DNA of 42,688 bases, from NCBI GenBank assembly GCA_023251235.1, contig JAHEZE010000017.1, forward strand, positions 1-42,688, written 5' to 3'. Numbering within the stretch: position 1 is the stretch's first letter; each line of letters opens with the position of its first letter. Below are positions 9,001 through 15,834 of the stretch, one piece after another. The translations under genes and the position numbers were made by a program. This stretch comes from Sphingobacteriales bacterium (GTDB taxonomy: Bacteria; Bacteroidota; Bacteroidia; Chitinophagales; Chitinophagaceae). Below the pieces are notes generated by a model. The model saw only the letters and a list, made by a program, of their open reading frames with translations. It searched no databases and had not been told where the DNA came from.

Positions 9001-11320
9001 GTTTTATACTGAACAAAAACCAATAGAACAGGAAGGCCCGTTCTTAAAAGAAGAGAGGTTACTCATCAACTCTCTTGCTGATATTATAAGTACGGCTACC
9101 GAACGAAGACATGCAGAAGAAGAACTCAGAAAATCCAACGACCGGTTTGAAATGATCGCTTCCACTACTCACGATGCCATATGGGAGTGGAATCTTGAAA
9201 GCAACGAGCTATGGGGCAATGAAATGCATCAGCGATTATACGGACTAACCCGGGCCGATTCTGTTCCGACTGATGAAATGTGGAAGCAGAGAATACATCC
9301 TGATGACAGGGAAGTAATATTGACAGATCTTGAAAAAACTCTTGCATCAGATAAAAGTGTCTGGATAGCAGAATACCGTTTTCAAACTACAGACGGCGGC
9401 TATAAAAATATTTATGATCGCACTTATATCGTTCGTAACGAAAATGGCAAGCCCACCCGTACTATGGGAAGCATGATGGATATTACCGAGCGCAAAAAGA
9501 CAGAAGAGGATTTAGCTGAGCGGGAAGAACAACTCAGGTTATTTGTTGAGCACAGTCCTGCTGCACTTGCCATGTTCGACCAGGATATGAAATACATTGT
9601 GGCAAGCCACAGGTGGCTGGATGATTATAATCTCGGCAATCAGGATTTGACAGGAAAAAGTCATTACGAAATTTTTCCAAACATTCCTCATCGCTGGAAG
9701 GAAATTCACCGGCGATGCCTGGCAGGGGCCATTGAAAAAAACGATGAAGATATATTCGATAGACTGGACGGCAGCAGGGATTGGGTAAAGTGGGAAATTT
9801 ATCCATGGCATAAATCTTCCGGTGAAATAGGTGGAATTATTATGTTTACTGAAGTTATTACACAACGCAAAAAAGCAGAAGATGCATTGAAAGAAAGTGA
9901 AGAACGAAACAAAGCCCTGGTGGAAAATGCCCCTGAAGCACTGGTTATGCTTGATATGGAAAGCCAAAAGTTTGTCAGTGTAAGCGAGAGTGCAATTAAG
10001 CTTTTTAAAATGACGAAAGAACAATTACTGAAAATCGGTCCATTGGAAGTCAGCCCCGAATATCAGCCCGATGGAAGATTATCATCAGAGGTGGCAATGG
10101 AAAAATTAAGTGAAGCAATCGACGGTAATAAGCCGGCTTTTGAATGGATTCATTTTGATGCAGATGGTAAATTAATACCCTGTGAAGTATGGTTGGTGCG
10201 ATTGCCTTCAGAAAATAAATTACTTATCCGTGGCAGCATTATTGATATTACTGAACGCAAAAGAGCGGAAGAAGAATTACGCTTAAGTGAGCAACGCTAC
10301 CGTTCACTTATTGACCAGGCTTCTGATCCCATCATGATCACCGATCAATCTGGTAATTTCCTTGATGTAAATATCAGCTTCTGTAATCTGTTCGGATATA
10401 GTAAAAAGGAAATGTTGCAATTAAATGTCAGGAACATAATTGATCCGAAACAGCTAGAAAAACAGCCTATGCGTTTTGATAGGCTTATAAAAGGGGAACA
10501 GGTTTTCAATCAAAGAAACATGATAGATAAGAGTGGCAATATTATAGAAGTGGAGGCTAATGTAAAAATGCTTCCTGATGGCAGGATACTGGCTATTGCC
10601 CGTGATATTACTGAACGCAGAAAAGCTGAGCAGGCTTTGGAAGAATCATACCGGGCTATACGTCGGTTAACAGAACATCTGCAAAATATTAGAGAAGAAG
10701 AACGTACTTCAATTGCCCGTGAAATACATGATGAACTGGGACAGCAGCTTACCGTGATGATGATGGATGTATCATGGCTGGATAAAAAAATAAGTACAGA
10801 AAATATAGCAGCCCGCAAAAAAGTAAATGATCTGCTGGGCTTACTTGATAATACAGTAAAATCAGTTCGCAGAATTTCTACTGAACTACGCCCCAGCCTG
10901 CTTGATGATCTGGGCCTGGTGGCCGCTATGGAGCTTCACCTGAAAGAATTTGGACAACGATCAGGCATAAAAACAGTCTTTACTGCTCCTGAAGATGAAT
11001 TGCAATTGACTAACCAGGAGAAAAATAATTTATTCAGAATTTTCCAGGAATCACTTACCAATGTTGCAAGACATTCCAAAGCTAAAAATGTTAAAGTGAG
11101 TTTAGAGATGAAGAGTGAAAAAATTTCAATGCAGATTGAGGATGATGGGATCGGATTTGATGAGCAAAAGGCATCTGGTAAAGAAACTTTGGGAGTATTG
11201 GGAATGAAAGAACGGGCAGTGGTAATGGGTGGAGAGTATATAATTTCAGGGAAACCTGGCAAAGGCACTGTAATACTCGTAATGGTTCCTTTGCAAAAAA
11301 ACGTTCAAGAATCTATTTAA
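6068..11320 (+). CDS. Giant membrane sensor histidine kinase: CHASE3, eight PAS, two GAF, HisKA_3
   Basis: A sensor kinase of 1750 residues. A first transmembrane helix (about 17-36), a periplasmic CHASE3-like region with the hallmark TRGYVLSGD, and a second helix (about 193-215) form the membrane sensor. Cytoplasmic domains follow: PAS 232-355, PAS 361-478, GAF 480-640, PAS 650-763, PAS 768-893, a weaker GAF-like region 897-1015, PAS 1022-1147, PAS 1155-1270, PAS 1276-1401, PAS 1408-1520, then HisKA_3 with the H-box REIHDELGQQ (His1554) and an HATPase with DDGIGFD and GVLGMKER. The last PAS and kinase core closely resemble those of the kinase at 468-4907. A TTG nine codons upstream could also start the frame, but ATG 6068 gives normal spacing to the preceding receiver gene. 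The LuxR regulator follows 9 bases later. Confidence 0.95.
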   Translation: MSKKMELMVKWFSRKKVMLVVLFFSVALMGAAIFQLSVKNSWLKKEFTKQEEYLQQKEAFEKLNLYIKMAESQTRGYVLSGDKKFIANFDANIDSINNIERQIQNANDSVEEVKSTVKLLQLDTFIHQKIAFMKRGNALCAVNQNSAKLLIATGEGIWLADSITAISERVINNYQENLRESRTSFWQIKSSNSNFAYSVIALSLLMIFISFYFLMKQIAIIKRMSEELGLQKEQYRTALSSMDEGLITTGRDGKIIYMNPAAERITGWNNHEAINQPLKNVYNVVIEETGQSIENIVDRILMDGLPVGLENNTILKTKYSGEIIISNSGSPLFDLSGKIAGVVLVFNDITQKKIIENKLKESEEKYRNLIEQAADGIFIFDQQGNFIEANTRGCMMMGYTKEEVLKLNLMDITPEKFANRRPVNLSRINSGDTLFVERQFKLKNGNLVFAEASAKLIAGGNIQTIVRDITDRKKTELLMEGEKEVMEKIATNKPLSDILETIAVNIEKYSSGGLCSILLLDPDGVHLRHGAAPHLPEAYNLAIDGVAIGENVGSCGTAAYKKIPVTVSDIATDPLWKDFRDLALSYGLKACWSTPIISNDDNVLGTFAVYYPTPRLPKADDFNLIERAASQVRIAIEKDLAITELSKSEEKYRNLIEQASDGVIVFSLDGTIYEFNQAVYTQTGYTKEEFKKLRLLDLLFEKGLIINHANVEKIKSGQSVLIYRTIKRKDGTSLEVEINIRLLPDGRCLAFVRDITERKKAEKEIRESNERLKLIAATTNDAIWERNIETNEIWGNETHQHLYGLTLADPVPTEELWIDGLHPEDRNATVANFYDTLASDKNVWIKEYRFQTKEGSYKNIYGRTYIVRDKNRQPVRIMGSMMDITERKKTEYQIKERVKELKGLYSTSEIVNKPGSSIETILQECVNIIPPAYQYPEITCARIIFYNGKFVSENFKESVWKQEAEIIHHEKPVGKLEVFYTEQKPIEQEGPFLKEERLLINSLADIISTATERRHAEEELRKSNDRFEMIASTTHDAIWEWNLESNELWGNEMHQRLYGLTRADSVPTDEMWKQRIHPDDREVILTDLEKTLASDKSVWIAEYRFQTTDGGYKNIYDRTYIVRNENGKPTRTMGSMMDITERKKTEEDLAEREEQLRLFVEHSPAALAMFDQDMKYIVASHRWLDDYNLGNQDLTGKSHYEIFPNIPHRWKEIHRRCLAGAIEKNDEDIFDRLDGSRDWVKWEIYPWHKSSGEIGGIIMFTEVITQRKKAEDALKESEERNKALVENAPEALVMLDMESQKFVSVSESAIKLFKMTKEQLLKIGPLEVSPEYQPDGRLSSEVAMEKLSEAIDGNKPAFEWIHFDADGKLIPCEVWLVRLPSENKLLIRGSIIDITERKRAEEELRLSEQRYRSLIDQASDPIMITDQSGNFLDVNISFCNLFGYSKKEMLQLNVRNIIDPKQLEKQPMRFDRLIKGEQVFNQRNMIDKSGNIIEVEANVKMLPDGRILAIARDITERRKAEQALEESYRAIRRLTEHLQNIREEERTSIAREIHDELGQQLTVMMMDVSWLDKKISTENIAARKKVNDLLGLLDNTVKSVRRISTELRPSLLDDLGLVAAMELHLKEFGQRSGIKTVFTAPEDELQLTNQEKNNLFRIFQESLTNVARHSKAKNVKVSLEMKSEKISMQIEDDGIGFDEQKASGKETLGVLGMKERAVVMGGEYIISGKPGKGTVILVMVPLQKNVQESI
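8371..9510 (+). repeat. Duplicated PAS units separated by a GAF-like domain
   Basis: PAS units at about 8371-8745 and 9133-9510 encode near-identical segments (LASDK-VWI-EYRFQT, KNIY-RTYIVR, MGSMMDITERKKTE). Equivalent bases are 765 apart (255 codons), with a GAF-like domain in between. The pair points to duplication of a PAS cassette inside the gene. Confidence 0.85.
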
Positions 11321-11329
11321 AAAATTATT

Positions 11330-11962
11330 ATGAGTTTACATTTTATAATAGCCGATGATCATGCAATTGTGCGAAGAGGGATAAAGCAGCTTTTGCTCGA
11401 AGAATATCCCTTTGCAATCATTGAAGAGGTGGGAGATGCGGAAGAGTTGATTCAAAAAACGATTCTGAAAAAATGGGATCTGGCAATTTCCGACATTCAC
11501 ATGCCCGGGCGCAGCGGAATGGATGCACTTCTGCAAATCAAGCAGGTAGTCCCCGACTTACCCGTACTTATTATGAGCATGTATTCTGAAGAGCATTATG
11601 CCTTGCGGGCTTTTAAGGCAGGAGCTGCCGGTTATCTTATTAAGGAAACCGTACACTCTGATCTTATCAAGGCAGTACAGACGGTTTTACTTGGGAAAAA
11701 ATTTATTACTCCCTCCATTGCAGAAAAACTGGCTGATGCCATTAATGATGAAAGTAAAAAACAGCCACATGAACTTCTTTCCAACAGGGAGTTTGAAGTG
11801 TTTATATTCCTTTCTATGGGTAAATCACCATCCTCCATTGCTGAACAGCTCTCCCTAAATGTTACCACCATCAGTACCTACCGTTCCCGTATACTGGAAA
11901 AAATGAATATGCAGACCAATGCACAACTTACCAGGTATGCTCTTGAAAACGAACTCATTTGA
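11330..11962 (+). CDS. LuxR/NarL-family response regulator
   Basis: A 210-residue response regulator, nine bases downstream of the CHASE3/PAS/GAF kinase and its likely phosphotransfer partner. The receiver has Asp9-Asp10, the phosphoacceptor Asp55 in AISDIHMPGRSG, and Lys105 in GYLIKE. The C-terminal half is a LuxR-type helix-turn-helix (LSNREFEVFIFLSMGKSPSS, then TTISTYRSRILEKM). It aligns along its full length with the regulator at 4932-5567, including the shared WDLxISDxxMPGRSG and the tail LTRYAL, so the kinase-regulator pair has been duplicated as a unit. DNA targets are unknown. The intergenic region just downstream contains two inverted repeats that are candidate sites. Confidence 0.95.
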   Translation: MSLHFIIADDHAIVRRGIKQLLLEEYPFAIIEEVGDAEELIQKTILKKWDLAISDIHMPGRSGMDALLQIKQVVPDLPVLIMSMYSEEHYALRAFKAGAAGYLIKETVHSDLIKAVQTVLLGKKFITPSIAEKLADAINDESKKQPHELLSNREFEVFIFLSMGKSPSSIAEQLSLNVTTISTYRSRILEKMNMQTNAQLTRYALENELI

Positions 11963-11993
11963 TGAATCGCTCCAACATTGCTGTATTTAAAAA

Positions 11994-12013
11994 CTGTAGT
12001 CGATATTCTACAG
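11994..12013. promoter_or_regulatory. Inverted repeat CTGTAG-N8-CTACAG, possible operator
   Basis: CTGTAG at 11994-11999 and its exact complement CTACAG at 12008-12013 are separated by eight bases. No T tract follows, which argues against a terminator. It sits in the same place as the palindrome at 5602-5618, namely between a LuxR-type regulator and a receiver-only gene. Function is inferred from position only. Confidence 0.35.
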
Positions 12014-12070
12014 CTCCTTTGAAACAGTGGACAATGTAATAATAAGGATCACTATTTGAAGGAGAGGAGG

Positions 12071-12092
12071 TGTAGAATAACTTGCTGTTCTA
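12071..12092. promoter_or_regulatory. Imperfect inverted repeat TAGAA-N10-TTCTA, possible operator
   Basis: TAGAA (12073-12077) and TTCTA (12088-12092) lie just upstream of the receiver gene at 12103. The half-site matches that in the palindrome at 5602-5618. It is short and the region is AT-rich, so chance is a real alternative. Confidence 0.25.
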
Positions 12093-12102
12093 AAATACAG
12101 TT

Positions 12103-12489
12103 ATGAAAAATCTCCTACCCAATGAAAAACCTGCCTTATTGATCGTTGATGATAACAAAAAATATGTCGTCCGATTGATTAGTTTACTGGAAGAAGCCGG
12201 ACATGCCAGCCCCATAATTACTGCAGAAAATTATGATGAAGCTATAAGTTTAATCGCAAAGAAAAAACCAGGCATAGTATTGCTCGATATCAATATGCCG
12301 GGTAAAACAGGAATGGAAGTTTTGCGTTATATAAAACGGGAGGATTGGGAATGCAAGGTGGTAATGGTTACCAATCATTCCAATGAAAGTTACCACAAGC
12401 TTTGCCTTGATGCCGGAGCAAATTATTTCCTGGATAAAACCAGGGACTTCGGATTGATTCCGTCTCTCGTTGAGAAAATGAGTAAATAG
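12103..12489 (+). CDS. Receiver-only (CheY-like) response regulator
   Basis: A 128-residue stand-alone receiver with all canonical residues: acidic pair Asp16-Asp17, phosphoacceptor Asp62 in VLLDINMPGKTG, Thr90 and Lys112. There is no output domain. It is followed after 85 bases by a HisKA_3 kinase, mirroring the receiver-kinase order at 5695-11320. Unlike that module, no LuxR-type regulator follows this kinase. Likely roles are a phosphorelay intermediate, a phosphate sink or a protein-binding output. A 12-residue N-terminal extension precedes the first strand. Confidence 0.9.
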   Translation: MKNLLPNEKPALLIVDDNKKYVVRLISLLEEAGHASPIITAENYDEAISLIAKKKPGIVLLDINMPGKTGMEVLRYIKREDWECKVVMVTNHSNESYHKLCLDAGANYFLDKTRDFGLIPSLVEKMSK

Positions 12490-12574
12490 AACAAACTGAT
12501 AAATTATTTTTTTATTCATTCCCTATGAAAAACCAATTACTGCCATATTCTATCTCCACCGGAAAAACACTATT

Positions 12575-14374
12575 ATGCGTACTCATTGGAAAGAACTGAA
12601 ACCAATCATTTCTTCAGTTGGCTGGCATAATAAACAGTACCTCTCCGTCCTTGATGAACAGGGTAATATTTTACTGGCCAATGCAAGAATGCAAAAAGAA
12701 CTGAATTTGAAAAACCCCAGACAGGTGAAAAGTAATTTTTTTAACCTGTTGCATCCTGTACATATTGAAAAATTAAGAAATGCTTTTCGGTATTCTGTAA
12801 AGAATAATATTCCGTACTCAATAGGATTAGAGATAAAAAATGGTCATAGCCATTCTATGGTATGGCGGGTAAATTATTTACAGCAGGAGGTAAAAGGGAT
12901 CAACACATTTATTTGCCTGGGTAGTTTGAAAACCGAAAGACCGGCGTTGGAAAAGGAATCTGTTGCAGACAATAAATTATTGGAAATTATTTTTCAGTCT
13001 TTTATGAAAAATTCACCTCATCTGGCCTGGGTAACAGATGAAGAAGCCAATTTAGTATTTGCCAACGATTCTTTTTATCAATATTTCAGAATTGATGAGA
13101 AAACATTAAACAAAAAAATTGCTGACCTGGTGCCGCTAAACATTGTTGATCTTTTATATGAAAAACATCAGAAAGTTTTGCAAACAGGCCTGCCTATTGA
13201 AATAATTGAAAAAGGATGGACTCAGGGTGGGGTGTCTGCAATTTTTAAAATAAAAATATTTTTCATAGAAGGAAAGAATGGACGGAAAATGGCAGGGGGT
13301 GTTGCTTTCAATTATTCAGAAATATATGAATCTGAAAAAAAACTTTCAAAAGCCAATGAACGATTGAAGCATATAACCAGCATCACTTCTGATGCAATCT
13401 GGGAATGGGATATGCTGAGCGATCAGATTTTTCGCAATGAGAAACTGACAACAATGATCGGGTTCCAGGTGGAGGATACAAAAGAATTGTCGTGGTGGCT
13501 GAGCCGTGTGCATCCTGAAGACAGGGATCAGCTGAATAAAAAGTTGAAAGAAGTTACTGACAAGAGTCTTCATTCATGGAAAAGTGAATACCGGTTCTTA
13601 TGTGCCGATGGAGAATATAAGAACATGCTTGATCGTGGATTTGTGATCTATGAAAATGGAATGCCGGTGAAAATGATTGGTTCATTAAGTGATATTACCG
13701 GTGAAAAACTGTTGACCAACCTGCTGGTGGAAGAAAAACTACAGCAATATAAAAAGATTTCTGAAGCGGTTTTGCAGGTGCAGGAACTGGAACGTACCCG
13801 CATTGGGCACGAACTACATGATAATGTTAACCAGATACTCAGCACATCCAAGATGTTTGTGGACATAATAAAAACCACTACTTCGGAGGATGCCCATTTA
13901 AAAGGAAAAATAACAGAATACCTTCTCATGGCCATTGAAGAAATAAGAAAATTATCTAAAGAAATGGTTACACCTCAGTTAAAGGAAAATGGATTAATAA
14001 CCAGCATCGGTACACTGGTAGATGATCTAAAGGCAACGAATGTTGTAAATATTTTATTTTGCCACCATGATGATATAGAAATGCTGAGCATCGGAAAAAA
14101 AGTTGCACTCTTTCGCATTGTACAGGAACAGATAAAAAATACTTTGAAATACAGCAAAGCGAAAAATCTGACCATCACTTTACAGTTAAAAAATGAAAAT
14201 GCACAACTGATAATTGAAGATGATGGTGTTGGTTTTGATACTAAACAAAACCGCAGGGGTATTGGCCTTTCCAATATTTATGAGCGTACCAGGTTTTATA
14301 ATGGAACCGTTCAGATAAAAACTGCACCAGGACAAGGTTGTAAAATGATCATTAGAATTCCTATGATTAATTAA
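12575..14374 (+). CDS. PAS-domain sensor histidine kinase, HisKA_3 type
   Basis: A 599-residue kinase with no transmembrane helix. Three PAS-like units lie at about 10-115, 140-255 and 262-380; the third resembles the duplicated PAS of the large membrane kinase (SDAIWEWDM, VHPEDRDQL). The transmitter is NarX/DesK-like: H-box GHELHDNVNQILS with the predicted phosphorylated His415, followed by an HATPase with an N-box (IVQEQIKNTLKYSKA), DDGVGFD and GIGLSNIYER. The H-box is more divergent than in the two giant kinases (HDNVNQ instead of HDELGQ). The receiver-only protein directly upstream is the nearest candidate partner. No DNA-binding regulator is adjacent, so it may feed the regulators of the neighbouring modules. 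The region upstream of 12575 also has an ATG at 12524, in another context, without support. Confidence 0.92.
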   Translation: MRTHWKELKPIISSVGWHNKQYLSVLDEQGNILLANARMQKELNLKNPRQVKSNFFNLLHPVHIEKLRNAFRYSVKNNIPYSIGLEIKNGHSHSMVWRVNYLQQEVKGINTFICLGSLKTERPALEKESVADNKLLEIIFQSFMKNSPHLAWVTDEEANLVFANDSFYQYFRIDEKTLNKKIADLVPLNIVDLLYEKHQKVLQTGLPIEIIEKGWTQGGVSAIFKIKIFFIEGKNGRKMAGGVAFNYSEIYESEKKLSKANERLKHITSITSDAIWEWDMLSDQIFRNEKLTTMIGFQVEDTKELSWWLSRVHPEDRDQLNKKLKEVTDKSLHSWKSEYRFLCADGEYKNMLDRGFVIYENGMPVKMIGSLSDITGEKLLTNLLVEEKLQQYKKISEAVLQVQELERTRIGHELHDNVNQILSTSKMFVDIIKTTTSEDAHLKGKITEYLLMAIEEIRKLSKEMVTPQLKENGLITSIGTLVDDLKATNVVNILFCHHDDIEMLSIGKKVALFRIVQEQIKNTLKYSKAKNLTITLQLKNENAQLIIEDDGVGFDTKQNRRGIGLSNIYERTRFYNGTVQIKTAPGQGCKMIIRIPMIN

Positions 14375-14430
14375 AAAAAACAAACGAATACTTTTTAAGA
14401 GATACAAATTATCAGTATTATTCCGACTAA

Positions 14431-14463
14431 GTGTAAACATTTATTTTTCTTATTCCTTTACAC
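14431..14463. other. Inverted repeat GTGTAAA-N19-TTTACAC
   Basis: Seven-base complementary arms (14431-14437 and 14457-14463) separated by 19 AT-rich bases lie in the 281-base gap between two kinase genes. No T tract follows the second arm, so it is a poor intrinsic terminator. It could be an operator or be accidental. The rest of this gap shows nothing recognisable. Confidence 0.25.
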
Positions 14464-14655
14464 CTATTTATAAAAATAAGGATCGGATATCGAACTTAAA
14501 TACAGATTTAATCCGTTTTAAATATCTGCAAAAATGCTGGGAAACAGCAAGTTGATTCCAGAAACACATATGAAACTTGAAAGGGTTTCTTATTGAATCT
14601 GTAATTGAATGTGCAGAATGAAATAATTATTTCATTACTCAGTTGCCAATATCTT

Positions 14656-15834
14656 ATGAAAATGAAACCAGCTTTTATTAACAGTTTTCAGATTGGGGAT
14701 AACGAAATACGGGTTAATAAGCTTATCGACAGTCTGCCGGTAGGCATCATACTGCACGGGCCCGGAACTGAAATATTATTCAGTAATCAAACAGCGCTGG
14801 ATATTCTTGGTCTTACTGAAGATGAGATTTATCAAAGAACTTCTTTTCATCCTGAATGGAGTTTTATTCATGAAGATGGTACCGCATTCGAAGGCATTAC
14901 TCATCCGGTTTCAAGAGCCATTGCTACAAAAAAACCCGTTTACAATTTTGTTATGGGTGTATACCGGTCCGATACAAAGGACAAGGTTTGGTTATTGGTA
15001 AATGCGGAGCCTCAATTGGATGAAGAAGGAGATGTTTTAGAGGTAATATGCAGTTTCAGCGATATAACACGTTATAAAAATGCAGAAGAAGAATTACAAT
15101 GGTTGTATCAAAAACTTGAAGTGAGGGCATTAGAGCTTTCTACTTCCAATGCAGAACTGGAGCGTTTTGCTTATGTAGCCACTCATGATTTGCAGGAACC
15201 GTTGCGTATTGTTTGCAGCTTTCTGCAACTGCTTGAAAAGAAATACGAAAATCAACTTGATGAGCAGGCCTATGAATATATCAATTTTGCTATCGAAGGT
15301 TCTAACCGGATGAAAAAACTTCTTAAGGATTTACTGGAATTTACAAAAGTCAGTAGTAATAAGGAAGAGCCGGTATTAACCGATTTGAATTTAGTTGTAA
15401 AAGAAACATGCCTATTATTAGAAAATGAAATAAAAGCAGCAGATGCAGAAATAATCATCCCGGATTTACCTGTTATAAATGTTCACACACAGATGATGGG
15501 TATGCTTTTTGAAAACCTGATTGGCAATGCCCTTAAATACAAGAGCTGTAAAAAGCCTGTAATACAGATTGATTATAAGGAAGAAGAAAATAAATATATG
15601 TTCAGCGTAAGCGATAATGGAATAGGTATCGATCCAAAATATTCTGAAAGAATTTTTGTTCTTTTTAAGAGGTTGCATAATGATAATTATGCTTATGAAG
15701 GAACAGGACTCGGCCTGGCAATCTGCAAAAAAATTGTGGAGCGTCATGGCGGGAATATATGGGTGGAATCAGAAGAAGGGGAGGGAAGTACATTTCATTT
15801 CACCATTGCCCGGCATCAAAATCAAGCCCTATGA
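14656..15834 (+). CDS. PAS sensor histidine kinase, phytochrome-like HisKA
   Basis: A 392-residue soluble kinase. One PAS domain (about 15-140) ends in SDITRYKNAEEEL. A HisKA domain follows with the H-box VATHDLQEPLR (His177), the version seen in phytochrome-type kinases. The HATPase domain shows the N-box NLIGNALKYKS, DNGIGI and GTGLGLAICKKIVERHGG. Two ATGs (14656 and 14662) fit the start; an upstream in-frame TTG at 14605 would add residues unlike a PAS domain. The TGA stop overlaps the ATG of the next kinase (ATGA), so the two are translationally coupled. Two Rcp1-like receivers at the end of this run of genes are the likely partners. Confidence 0.9.
   Translation: MKMKPAFINSFQIGDNEIRVNKLIDSLPVGIILHGPGTEILFSNQTALDILGLTEDEIYQRTSFHPEWSFIHEDGTAFEGITHPVSRAIATKKPVYNFVMGVYRSDTKDKVWLLVNAEPQLDEEGDVLEVICSFSDITRYKNAEEELQWLYQKLEVRALELSTSNAELERFAYVATHDLQEPLRIVCSFLQLLEKKYENQLDEQAYEYINFAIEGSNRMKKLLKDLLEFTKVSSNKEEPVLTDLNLVVKETCLLLENEIKAADAEIIIPDLPVINVHTQMMGMLFENLIGNALKYKSCKKPVIQIDYKEEENKYMFSVSDNGIGIDPKYSERIFVLFKRLHNDNYAYEGTGLGLAICKKIVERHGGNIWVESEEGEGSTFHFTIARHQNQAL

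Noticed and set aside
12057-12071. Purine-rich AAGGAGAGGAGG considered as a ribosome binding site for the receiver gene at 12103
   Set aside because: It lies more than 30 bases before the start codon, too far for a Shine-Dalgarno role, and the other genes in the window do not use such sites.
14605-14655. TTG start for the one-PAS kinase
   Set aside because: The extra 17 residues do not resemble a PAS start and two ATGs follow at 14656 and 14662.
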